Shown: piece after piece, positions 25,329 to 33,384 of the stretch
Layout of the letters: the number at the start of each line of letters is the position of its first letter
Position numbering within the stretch: position 1 is the stretch's first letter
Origin: Pediococcus argentinicus
GTDB lineage: Bacteria; Bacillota; Bacilli; Lactobacillales; Lactobacillaceae
NCBI RefSeq assembly: GCF_001437605.1
Contig: NZ_JQCQ01000009.1
Coordinates: 1-56,300, forward strand
Length of the DNA stretch: 56,300 nucleotides
Direction: 5' to 3'
Translations under genes and position numbers: made by a program
The notes under the pieces: generated by a model
The model's input: the letters and a program-made list of their open reading frames with translations, nothing else
Told to the model about the DNA's origin: nothing
Database searches by the model: none

Positions 25329-26022
25329 AAAAGTTGCCTTGATTACAGGTGGAACACGCGGAATTGGTTTAGCAACCGCACAATTATTTCAAGAAAAGGG
25401 TTATCAAGTTGTTATTACAGCTAGGCATCAACCACAAGCAGAAAAGAAGGATTTGAGATTTATTAGTGGTGATGTTGCCAATGAATCTGATGCGAAAAGA
25501 ATTATTAATAATGTTGTTGAACAATATGGTCGACTAGATGTATTGGTCAATAACGCTGGGATTACTGTGGATATGCTACTTTCTAGAATGAAATTGGAGA
25601 GCTTTAAAAAAGTTTTAGATGTTAATTTGGGTGGAACCTTTAACATGACAAAATTTGCGATGAAGGCAATGCAAAAGCAACGATCCGGCAACATTATTGA
25701 TCTTTCAAGTATTTCGGGGCTGAACGGTAACATTGGGCAAGCAAACTATGCTGCTAGTAAAGCCGGAATTGTTGGTTTAATGAAAACTACCGCACGTGAA
25801 GGTGCTTTAAGAGGAATCAGATGTAATGCGATTGCTCCAGGCATGATTGTGACGGATATGACCGACAAATTGAGTGACAAGATTAAAGAAAGCGTTGTAG
25901 AACAAGTCCCATTACATCGCTTTGGTAATCCTGATGAAATTGCCAAAACGGCTTATTTCTTGGCAGATAACGATTATATAACGGGCCAAACGATTGTAGT
26001 TGATGGTGGATTATCGATTTAA
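25318..26022 (+). CDS. fabG: 3-oxoacyl-ACP reductase
   Basis: 234-residue short-chain dehydrogenase. NADPH-binding TGGTRGIG near the start, NNAG around residue 80, and the catalytic Ser-Tyr-Lys set with Tyr144 and Lys148 in NYAASKAG. Slightly shorter than the usual 244-248 residues. Reduces 3-oxoacyl-ACP. Confidence 0.95.
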   Translation: MIDKKVALITGGTRGIGLATAQLFQEKGYQVVITARHQPQAEKKDLRFISGDVANESDAKRIINNVVEQYGRLDVLVNNAGITVDMLLSRMKLESFKKVLDVNLGGTFNMTKFAMKAMQKQRSGNIIDLSSISGLNGNIGQANYAASKAGIVGLMKTTAREGALRGIRCNAIAPGMIVTDMTDKLSDKIKESVVEQVPLHRFGNPDEIAKTAYFLADNDYITGQTIVVDGGLSI

Positions 26023-26040
26023 ATTAAGGGGGGATTGAAT

Positions 26041-27273
26041 ATGGAAAAACGTGTTGTAGTAACAGGAATGGGTGCAGTGACGCCTTTAGGGAATGACTTA
26101 AACACATTTTTGGATGGTATTTATGGTTCAAAATTAGGGATAGCCCCAATTACACACTTTGATGCCTCAACAACCGGTATCACGGTTGCCGGCGAAGTGA
26201 AAGATTTTGATCCAATTCAGCGAATTGATAAAAAGCTAGCTAAAAGAATGGATCGCTTTTCGCAATTTGGTTTATACGCAACAACCGAAGCAATGGAAGA
26301 CGCAGGACTTGGTCAAGGCGATTATGATCCTGAACAGTTGGGTGTTATTTATGGTTCAGGGATTGGTGGATTGACTACTATTCAAGAACAAGTTATTAAG
26401 ATGCACACTAAAGGACCCAAAAGGGTTTCACCACTCTTTGTCACCAATTCGATTGGCAATATGGTGGCTGGTAATATTTCGATTGCTTTCAATGCTCAGA
26501 ATACAAGCCAAGTAATCGTTACGGCTTGCGCCAGTGGGACTAACGCAATCGGTAATGCCTTTGAACATATTAAAAATGGAAAAGCAGAAATCATGATTAC
26601 CGGAGGATCTGAAGCATCAATCAATGAGATCGGTATTGCCGGATTTGCTTCGTTAACAGCTTTGTCGACCAGTGAAGACCCAACCCATGCATCAATGCCA
26701 TTTGATAAAAATCGTGGTGGTTTTGTAATGGGAGAAGGTGGTGGCACGCTAATTTTAGAAAGTTTAGAGCATGCTCAACAGCGCGGTGCCAAGATATACG
26801 GCGAAATTGTCGGATACGGTTCAACTAGTGATGCATATCATATGACACAACCGGATCCTGAAGGTGCTGGTGCAATTAGAGCGATGCAACAAGCTTTAGA
26901 CGAAGGTAACGTAACAGCTTCAGATGTGCAATATGTTAATGCTCATGGAACCGGAACCGTTGCCAATGATAGTGGCGAGGCTAAAGCTATTAAAAAAGTG
27001 TTTGAAAAAGACAGTCAGGTAAAAGTTAGCAGTACAAAAGGTATGACAGGACATTTATTAGGAGCTGCTGGTGCCATTGAAGCCATTGCTACAATTGGCA
27101 GTTTCAAAAGGGATTGCTTGCCAGTAAATGTTGGAGTTTTCGACCAGGATCCTGAATGTGAAGTGGAACTAGTTAATGAACAAAATGCGGACTGTAAAGT
27201 GAACTATGCCTTAAGTAATTCCTTTGGATTTGGTGGTCACAATGCGGTTCTAGCATTTAAGAGGTGGGATTAA
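26041..27273 (+). CDS. fabF: 3-oxoacyl-ACP synthase II
   Basis: 410 residues from the ATG at 26041 (AAGGGGGG upstream; the TTG two codons earlier lies too close). Catalytic Cys163 in VTACASGT, first His in NAHGTGT and second His in GHLLGAAGA. Elongating condensing enzyme. The end overlaps the accB ribosome site. Confidence 0.95.
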   Translation: MEKRVVVTGMGAVTPLGNDLNTFLDGIYGSKLGIAPITHFDASTTGITVAGEVKDFDPIQRIDKKLAKRMDRFSQFGLYATTEAMEDAGLGQGDYDPEQLGVIYGSGIGGLTTIQEQVIKMHTKGPKRVSPLFVTNSIGNMVAGNISIAFNAQNTSQVIVTACASGTNAIGNAFEHIKNGKAEIMITGGSEASINEIGIAGFASLTALSTSEDPTHASMPFDKNRGGFVMGEGGGTLILESLEHAQQRGAKIYGEIVGYGSTSDAYHMTQPDPEGAGAIRAMQQALDEGNVTASDVQYVNAHGTGTVANDSGEAKAIKKVFEKDSQVKVSSTKGMTGHLLGAAGAIEAIATIGSFKRDCLPVNVGVFDQDPECEVELVNEQNADCKVNYALSNSFGFGGHNAVLAFKRWD

Positions 27274-27275
27274 TT

Positions 27276-27704
27276 ATGGATTCAAAAGAGATTGAACATT
27301 TACTGGGCCTGATTGAAAAGTCATCACTAAAGAAATTTAAAATGCAGGATGGAGATTTTAAATTAAGCGTTCAAAAGCAAGATCAAAAAAGTGGCTCTGG
27401 GATTGAGCAGCCTACCAGCATTCCAGAAAATACAAATATAGATGTTGTCGAATCTGAAAACTTAGTTGAAATTAAAGCCCCGTTTGTCGGTGTTTCATAT
27501 CTGGCTCCCAGTGAAGATCAACCAGCTTATAAAAAAGTTGGTGATTCTGTTAAAGAGGGAGAAATCGTTTGTTTGATTGAAGCGATGAAAATGTTCAACG
27601 AGGTCAAGAGCCCAATTAGTGGGTTTGTGGAAGAAGTATTGGTTGAAAGCGGACAGTTAGTTGAATTTGATCAGCCGATTATGAAAGTAAGATTGTCAAA
27701 ATAA
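27276..27704 (+). CDS. accB: Biotin carboxyl carrier protein of acetyl-CoA carboxylase
   Basis: 142 residues from the ATG at 27276, whose ribosome site GAGGTGGGA lies in the end of fabF. The biotinylated Lys is in IEAMKMFNE within a C-terminal biotinyl domain (about 70-142); the N-terminal part and a polar linker are typical of AccB. Part of the malonyl-CoA-forming complex with accC, accD and accA. Confidence 0.95.
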   Translation: MDSKEIEHLLGLIEKSSLKKFKMQDGDFKLSVQKQDQKSGSGIEQPTSIPENTNIDVVESENLVEIKAPFVGVSYLAPSEDQPAYKKVGDSVKEGEIVCLIEAMKMFNEVKSPISGFVEEVLVESGQLVEFDQPIMKVRLSK

Positions 27705-27719
27705 GGAGTGCTATTGTTT

Positions 27720-28127
27720 ATGAAACAAAAGGCGAGTGATTACATTCCACAGCGATATCCATTTCAGTTGATTGATCAATTTATTGACGTCAATCCCGGC
27801 CATACGGTAACTGCAAGCAAGTTAATTACCATTAACGAGTGGTATTTCAAGGGTGGACAGTTCAACATTCCTCGTCCCATTTTGATTGAAATGTTAGCAC
27901 AGACAGGTGTTGCTGCAATTTTGAGTATGAAAGAACATCAAGGAGATAATGTCTTTTTCGGTGGTATTCGGTCAGCTATTTTTAATGCAGATGTACAGCC
28001 TGGGGATGAATTAACTTTAAACGTTGAATTAGTCAAAATGCGTAAGCAAGTTGGTGTGGGTGATGGTCAGATCATTAAAAATGGAGCAGTTATTTGTGAA
28101 GCAGAGTTAATTTTTGCGATTGAGTAA
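27720..28127 (+). CDS. FabZ-like hot-dog protein lacking the catalytic His (FabZ2)
   Basis: 135 residues from the ATG at 27720 (AAGGAG 11 bases upstream; TTG at 27714 is an alternative). It aligns with FabZ from DYIPQRYPFQLID onwards, but where FabZ has GHFPGNPVMPG this protein has GGQFNIPRPIL, so the active-site His and the PG turn are missing. The Glu in LIEMLAQTG is kept. It sits between accB and accC, the place of the second fabZ in lactobacillus clusters. It may act as a non-catalytic partner or have another acyl-ACP role. Confidence 0.88.
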   Translation: MKQKASDYIPQRYPFQLIDQFIDVNPGHTVTASKLITINEWYFKGGQFNIPRPILIEMLAQTGVAAILSMKEHQGDNVFFGGIRSAIFNADVQPGDELTLNVELVKMRKQVGVGDGQIIKNGAVICEAELIFAIE

Positions 28128-28137
28128 GGAGATTAAG

Positions 28138-29511
28138 ATGTTTAAAAAAGTACTAGTTGCAAATCGTGGCGAAATTGCTGTCCAAATTATCCGAGCTATT
28201 CAAGAATTGGATATGACTGCAGTGGCAGTTTATTCATCGGCAGATCAAGACGCACTTTTTGTTCGATTAGCAGATGAAAGTATTTGTATTGGTGGACCGC
28301 AGGCAAATGATTCCTATTTAAATATGACGAATATTATTAGTGCTGCCAATTTAACTGGTTGTGATGCAATTCATCCTGGATATGGTTTTTTATCAGAAAA
28401 TCCTGAATTTGCAGAGTTATGTCAGGAGTGTGGCATTAAGTTTGTTGGTCCGGATCCTGAAACAATCAAATTAATGGGTAATAAATCAAATGCACGAGAA
28501 ACAATGAAAAAAGCCGATGTTCCAGTTGTGCCTGGTAGTGATGGATTAGTAACTAGTTTAGAAATGGCACAACAAGTTGCCGCAAATATTGGTTTTCCAG
28601 TTATGCTGAAAGCTGCAGATGGTGGCGGTGGTAAAGGAATTAGAAGAGTTAAAAATGCTACGGAATTGGATAAAGCTTACACGGATACCAAACGAGAGGC
28701 TGGCGCTTCCTTCAGTGACGATAGTGTCTATTTAGAAAAAATTGTTGAAGATGCTAAGCATATCGAAATGCAAGTTTTGTGTGATGAAGAAGGAAATGTT
28801 GTTTATCTGCCAGAACGAGACTGCTCTTTACAAAGAAGTAATCAAAAAGTGCTGGAAGAGAGCCCTTGTATCTTAGTTAGTGACAGTGAACGAGAATATC
28901 TAGGATCGGTAGTAGTTAAGGCTTGTCGAGCTATGAAATATGTTAATACTGGCACGTTTGAATTTTTAATGGATAAAAACCATGATTTTTATTTCATGGA
29001 AATGAATACTCGTTTACAAGTTGAACATACGATTACCGAAGAAATTACTGGAATTGAAATAATAAAAGAACAAATTAAAATTGCTGAAGGGCAATCTTTA
29101 ACCATTCGTCAAAATGATGTTCAGATTAATGGTCATGCGATCGAATGCCGTATAAATGCCGAAGTACCAGAAGATAATTTCCGCCCATCTGCTGGAAAGA
29201 TTGACTATTTATATTTTCCGGAAGGTTCGACTGGAGTTCGAATTGATACTGGAATTGATAGCAAAAGCTCAATTTCACCATTTTATGATTCAATGATTGC
29301 AAAGTTAATCGTTCACATGCCAACCCGTGTTCAAGCAATTACAAAGATGAAACGTGCTTTAAAAGAATTTAAATTGGATGGGATTCAGACGAACCGTAAC
29401 TTTTTATTAGAACTTATGAATGACGATCATTTTCAAAATGGCGATTTTAATACCAAGTATATTGAGACAGATTTTTTGTCTGAAGGGAGCCATCATGCCG
29501 AAAAAGTATAG
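28138..29511 (+). CDS. accC: Biotin carboxylase subunit of acetyl-CoA carboxylase
   Basis: 457 residues from the ATG at 28138 (TAAGGAG upstream). ATP-grasp enzyme that carboxylates biotin on AccB. VANRGEIAVQIIRA at the start, the glycine-rich ADGGGGKGIR ATP loop, and MEMNTRLQVEHTITEEITG at the active site. The accD gene starts inside its last 17 bases. Confidence 0.96.
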   Translation: MFKKVLVANRGEIAVQIIRAIQELDMTAVAVYSSADQDALFVRLADESICIGGPQANDSYLNMTNIISAANLTGCDAIHPGYGFLSENPEFAELCQECGIKFVGPDPETIKLMGNKSNARETMKKADVPVVPGSDGLVTSLEMAQQVAANIGFPVMLKAADGGGGKGIRRVKNATELDKAYTDTKREAGASFSDDSVYLEKIVEDAKHIEMQVLCDEEGNVVYLPERDCSLQRSNQKVLEESPCILVSDSEREYLGSVVVKACRAMKYVNTGTFEFLMDKNHDFYFMEMNTRLQVEHTITEEITGIEIIKEQIKIAEGQSLTIRQNDVQINGHAIECRINAEVPEDNFRPSAGKIDYLYFPEGSTGVRIDTGIDSKSSISPFYDSMIAKLIVHMPTRVQAITKMKRALKEFKLDGIQTNRNFLLELMNDDHFQNGDFNTKYIETDFLSEGSHHAEKV

Positions 29512-30322
29512 TAGACCGACTGCTACTCAAATTGCAGAACGAATCAAACATATTCCTGATGGGATTTGGCGTGCATGTCCAGTTTGTGACGCTAAATTCT
29601 ATTTTAGACGAGCTAGTTCCTTCAATGTTTGCCCGGAGTGTGGATATGGTTTTAGACTAGGTGCTCATGATCGTGCCAAAATGATTTGTGATCAATTCGA
29701 AGAAATTAATGGTGATTTACGTACCACTCAAACCTACGGGCAGGAACGATATTCTCAGAAAATTAAACAAGCTGAAAAAAACACGCATTTAGGTGAAAGT
29801 GTCTTAACCGGAATTGGAAAAATTAGTCAGACTAAATTTGCGTTGGGCATTATGGATGCTCATTTCATTATGGGAAGCCTAGGTTCGGTCACTGGAGAAA
29901 AGATAACTAGACTATTTGAATACGCAACGGAGCATAACTTGCCAGTGATTCTATTTACTGCTTCTGGTGGCGCCCGAATGCAAGAAGGGATTCATTCATT
30001 AATGCAGATGGCTAAGTGTTCCAACGCTGTAAAACAACATTCTAATGCCGGATTGCTGTATATAACGGTTTTGACGGATCCAACGACCGGCGGCGTGACA
30101 GCTAGTTTTGCGATGCAAGGGGATATAATCTTAGCTGAACCACATGCATTAATTGGATTTGCAGGTCGCCGCGTTATTGAACAAACGATTATGCAACAGC
30201 CTCCAGCTGATTTTCAGCAGGCAGAAACACTGTTACAAAATGGATTTGTGGATGCAATTGTGCAACGTAAAGATTTGAAACAAACCTTACACCACTTATT
30301 AAAAATGCATTGGGAGGTTTAA
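29495..30322 (+). CDS. accD: Acetyl-CoA carboxylase carboxyltransferase subunit beta
   Basis: 275 residues from the ATG at 29495 (GAAGGGAG upstream). N-terminal four-Cys zinc ribbon: CPVC then, 15 residues later, CPEC. The crotonase-fold body shows FTASGGARMQEG and TDPTTGGVTASFA. Transfers carboxyl from biotin to acetyl-CoA together with AccA. Confidence 0.95.
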   Translation: MPKKYSRPTATQIAERIKHIPDGIWRACPVCDAKFYFRRASSFNVCPECGYGFRLGAHDRAKMICDQFEEINGDLRTTQTYGQERYSQKIKQAEKNTHLGESVLTGIGKISQTKFALGIMDAHFIMGSLGSVTGEKITRLFEYATEHNLPVILFTASGGARMQEGIHSLMQMAKCSNAVKQHSNAGLLYITVLTDPTTGGVTASFAMQGDIILAEPHALIGFAGRRVIEQTIMQQPPADFQQAETLLQNGFVDAIVQRKDLKQTLHHLLKMHWEV

Positions 30323-30325
30323 CAG

Positions 30326-31096
30326 ATGGTTAAATTAAGTCCATTTGAAATTGTTAAAGCAGCTCGCAGCACTGAAAAAATAACGACTAGCGATTTGATT
30401 AGAAACTTGGTTCCAGACTTCTTTGAATTGCATGGTGATCGCGGTAGATTAGACGACGCAGCCGTTATTGGCGGAATCGGAACTTTGAATGGACGACCCA
30501 TTACCATAGTTGGGACGCAAAAAGGGGAGGATTTAGCCGAAAATATTAATCGGCACTTCGGTAGCGCAGAGCCCGAAGGATATCGAAAGATCCTGCGTCT
30601 TATGAAGCAAGCAGAAAAGTTTCACCGTCCTATTTTGGCACTAATTAATACACCAGGAGCTTATCCAGATATGAATGCGGAATACCACGGTCAAGGTTCT
30701 GCAATTGCAAATTGTCTGTTGGAAGAAATGCAGTTGCAAGTACCTTATCTGAGTATCGTTATCGGTGAAGGTGGCAGTGGCGGTGCCTTAGCATTGGCCT
30801 GTGGTAATCAGGTTTGGATGACTGAACAAAGCACATATTCAGTATTATCACCAGAAGGATACGCAAGCATCATGTGGAAAGATTCTAGTCGAGTGGAAGA
30901 AGCTGCTAAAGCACTTCATTTAACACCCACGGAGTTGTTAAATGAACAAATTATTGACCGAGTCATACCAGAAGTACGAAACGCTGAGGATATTCATGAT
31001 TTGAGAAAAATTATTTTTGCAGAATTTCAAAAATTAGAGCAATTATCAGCAACTGAATTAGTAGAACAAAGATATCGACGCTTTCGAAAATATTAA
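30326..31096 (+). CDS. accA: Acetyl-CoA carboxylase carboxyltransferase subunit alpha
   Basis: 256 residues, the short Firmicute AccA. FFELHGDRGRLDDAAVIGG, TPGAYPDMNAEYHGQGSAIA and GEGGSGGALAL are family hallmarks. Follows accD after three bases. Confidence 0.95.
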   Translation: MVKLSPFEIVKAARSTEKITTSDLIRNLVPDFFELHGDRGRLDDAAVIGGIGTLNGRPITIVGTQKGEDLAENINRHFGSAEPEGYRKILRLMKQAEKFHRPILALINTPGAYPDMNAEYHGQGSAIANCLLEEMQLQVPYLSIVIGEGGSGGALALACGNQVWMTEQSTYSVLSPEGYASIMWKDSSRVEEAAKALHLTPTELLNEQIIDRVIPEVRNAEDIHDLRKIIFAEFQKLEQLSATELVEQRYRRFRKY

Positions 31097-31115
31097 TAAG
31101 ACAGGGGATTAAGCA

Positions 31116-31871
31116 ATGAGTAGCTTATTGGAAGGAAAGAAAATTTTGGTGATGGGAGTTGCTAATCAACGCAGTATTGCTTGGGGATGTGTTCAAGCAA
31201 TGCAATCACAAGGGGCAACGGTGATTTTAACCTATCAAAATGATCGTATTAAACGAAGTTTGGCTAAGTTTGTTGGTGATACGCCACTGGTTGAGTGCGA
31301 TGTTTCAGAAGATGAAAATATTGCTAAAGCATTTAAGGTTATCAAAAATGCTTTCGGAACACTGGATGGAATTGTGCATGCAATTGCATTTGCCGATAAA
31401 GAAACTTTGGAAGGTGGAGTTATTAACACCAAGAAAGAAGGCTTTAATTTAGCCCAAGATGTTAGTGCATATTCATTAATTTCAGTAGCGCGCTATGGGC
31501 AAAAATTGCTTAAAAATGGTGGTAGTATCGTTACTTTAACTTACTTTGGTTCAACTCGAGCAATTCCCAATTACAACATGATGGGCGTTGCCAAGGCCTC
31601 ATTAGAGGCGATCATGCGCTATTTAGCTAGTGACCTTGGAGAAAAGTCTATACGAGTCAATGCCATCTCAGCCGGAGCCATCAAAACACTAGCTGTTACT
31701 GGAATTAAAGAACATGGTAAATTGCTAAAACTTTCACGTGACCGCACAGTGGACGGCCTGAGTGTGACAACCGATGAAGTCGGAAACGCAGCATCCTTTT
31801 TGATGAGCGATCTTTCGACCGGAATCACTGGAGACATTCTTTACGTTGATAAGGGAGTGCATCTACAATAG
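31116..31871 (+). CDS. fabI: Enoyl-ACP reductase FabI
   Basis: 251 residues. The SDR-like start KKILVMGVANQRSIAWG is specific for FabI, with catalytic Tyr153 and Lys160 in NYNMMGVAKA. NAD(P)H-dependent last step of each elongation cycle and the usual target of triclosan-type inhibitors. The stop TAG overlaps the apparent ATA start of the next gene. Confidence 0.95.
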   Translation: MSSLLEGKKILVMGVANQRSIAWGCVQAMQSQGATVILTYQNDRIKRSLAKFVGDTPLVECDVSEDENIAKAFKVIKNAFGTLDGIVHAIAFADKETLEGGVINTKKEGFNLAQDVSAYSLISVARYGQKLLKNGGSIVTLTYFGSTRAIPNYNMMGVAKASLEAIMRYLASDLGEKSIRVNAISAGAIKTLAVTGIKEHGKLLKLSRDRTVDGLSVTTDEVGNAASFLMSDLSTGITGDILYVDKGVHLQ

Positions 31872-32482
31872 CTGATAAAATTTGGATTGAATTTGCGAAT
31901 ACCCATGATGTAGTTATTAATACAAATGCTTACCATAACAAGTTTGGTGAGCAGCTCAGAAGCTTCAAATCAGCAAAACGTCAGGCACAATTTTACTTAG
32001 GCCGCTTTCTTTTAGCCAAATTACTGAAGGCACCATTTGAAAAGGTTATTGAAGATGGATTTATCCAATATCATCGAAACGGCAAGCCTTTTTTAAGTAG
32101 TAGCAGCTTTTTCTTTAACATCACCCACTCACAAAACATAGTGATGGTTGCTATTTCTAAATCAGAGTTTGGTATTGATATTGAAAAAGTTAAACCAATT
32201 AAACCAACCACTCTAAAAAAAGCCTTGTCAGACATTGAACTTAATGAAATTTATAAAGTTCAGAACGATGATTTAAGAAGTCAAAAATTATTAAAAATTT
32301 GGACAATCAAAGAATCTATCCTAAAAGCTGTAGGCACAGGCCTTACAATACATCCATCAAAAATTAGTATAAATAATAATCAAGGCACCTTAAATAATAC
32401 AAGTTATCGCTATTTTAATATTCCACACGTCCCAGGATTTGTGGGATCAATTGCTATGAAAGAGGGTAAAACGGTTATTTAG
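31868..32482 (+). CDS. 4'-phosphopantetheinyl transferase (Sfp type), apparent ATA start
   Basis: About 204 residues. The frame is open from after a TAA at 31850 and codes a complete Sfp-like protein: YLGRFLLAKLL, THS, FGIDIEKVKP (Mg-binding GIDIE) and WTIKESILKAVGTGL. It would activate AcpP. There is no ATG, GTG or TTG in the right place. ATA at 31868 has AAGGGAG ten bases upstream and overlaps the fabI stop (ATAG), like an ordinary ATGA overlap. Starting at the GTG at 32141 would lose half the enzyme. Either ATA is used at low efficiency or the start codon has mutated. Confidence 0.85.
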   Translation: MADKIWIEFANTHDVVINTNAYHNKFGEQLRSFKSAKRQAQFYLGRFLLAKLLKAPFEKVIEDGFIQYHRNGKPFLSSSSFFFNITHSQNIVMVAISKSEFGIDIEKVKPIKPTTLKKALSDIELNEIYKVQNDDLRSQKLLKIWTIKESILKAVGTGLTIHPSKISINNNQGTLNNTSYRYFNIPHVPGFVGSIAMKEGKTVI

Positions 32483-32526
32483 AAAACTTGAATCCTTACA
32501 GGGGTTAGAAATTAATTATTTTATTT

Positions 32527-32556
32527 CAAAAGGGACATTGATATCGTCTCTTTTTA
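32527..32556 (+). terminator. Terminator of the fatty-acid cluster
   Basis: AAGGGAC/GTCTCTT hairpin (with wobble pairs) and TTTTT, 45 bases after the last gene. The remaining 180 bases to the recombinase gene are AT-rich and hold the left half of the direct repeat described at 32615. Confidence 0.65.
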
Positions 32557-32614
32557 AATTCACTTTTTATTATCAATATAAACCAAAATAATAGTCGCTC
32601 AATTTAGTTAATAG

Positions 32615-32636
32615 AGTATATTAAATTTCACTATTT
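32615..32636. repeat. Left copy of imperfect direct repeat flanking the recombinase gene
   Basis: AGTATATT, five bases, TCACTATTT. The right copy (33331-33355) is AGTATATT, eight bases, TCACTATTT. Possible recombination half-site. Confidence 0.4.
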
Positions 32637-32735
32637 TTCGTTGCCTTTATAGAAAACAATACTGAGGTTACTACATGTATATTCAATACTGTATATTAAT
32701 ATAGATACTTTTATCTTAATTATGGAGGCCTTGTC

Positions 32736-33287
32736 TTGAAATATAGTGTAGAACCATTGAGAACACAAAAAGAAATAAGTGAGTTTTTAAGTGCTTTAGA
32801 CCATGGAAAAAATAGAGAACGTAACAGAGTTCTTGTTTTATTAGGAATAAACACAGGATTGAGAATTAGTGACATTCTAGCGTTAGATGTTGGACAAATT
32901 CGTGAAAACGAAACAATTCAAATTGTTGAGATTAAAACAGGAAAGAAAAGATGGTTGTTTTTACATAAGCTTCAACCTGTACTTAAACCATATTTAGTAG
33001 GAAAGTCGGATGAAACACCTTTGTTTTTAGGAAGAAATGGACGATTAACAGTAAACGGGGCGTATAGACTTTTTCAACGTGCTGCAAAGAAAATTGGTAG
33101 AAAAGATATAGGTACACATACCTTGAGGAAAACTTTTGGATACCATTATTATCAACAAACACATGATATTGCAACGTTGATGTTAATTTTTAATCACAGT
33201 AGCGAGGTTATAACAAGAAGATATTTAGGTCTTGACCGTGATGTGATTGAGCAGAGTTTGTCTCATTTTGCTTTAGAAATTTTTTGA
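32736..33287 (+). CDS. Tyrosine recombinase, catalytic domain only (TTG start)
   Basis: 183 residues starting at TTG, seven bases after GGAGG. All catalytic residues of the family are visible: Arg in NTGLRISD, Lys in the beta-hairpin KTGKKRW, HTLRK, His in FNHSSEV and Tyr in RRYLGL. The usual N-terminal core-binding domain is reduced to about 20 residues, so this is a small XerC/D-like or invertase-type recombinase. It sits directly upstream of a surface-protein gene, with candidate recombination sequences on both sides, which suggests local DNA rearrangement as its job. Confidence 0.88.
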   Translation: MKYSVEPLRTQKEISEFLSALDHGKNRERNRVLVLLGINTGLRISDILALDVGQIRENETIQIVEIKTGKKRWLFLHKLQPVLKPYLVGKSDETPLFLGRNGRLTVNGAYRLFQRAAKKIGRKDIGTHTLRKTFGYHYYQQTHDIATLMLIFNHSSEVITRRYLGLDRDVIEQSLSHFALEIF

Positions 33288-33330
33288 AAATTAAATTGTT
33301 ATTAATATCTCATGTACATAAAGTAACTCA

Positions 33331-33369
33331 AGTATATTTCCAAAAATCACTATTTCAATCAAAATAGTG
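33331..33369. repeat. Right direct repeat and dif-like inverted repeat before the surface gene
   Basis: AGTATATT-8-TCACTATTT (33331-33355) followed by a perfect inverted repeat CACTATTT, six-base centre CAATCA, AAATAGTG (33348-33369). Two arms around a six-base centre is the layout of Xer recombination sites. It ends six bases before the ribosome site of the surface protein. Confidence 0.5.
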
Positions 33370-33384
33370 CCAATGGAGGAAAAT

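Noticed and set aside
32736-33287. Prophage or integrative element integrase
   Set aside because: No phage, relaxase or replication genes follow and the protein lacks the integrase N-terminal domains. A local recombinase is more likely.
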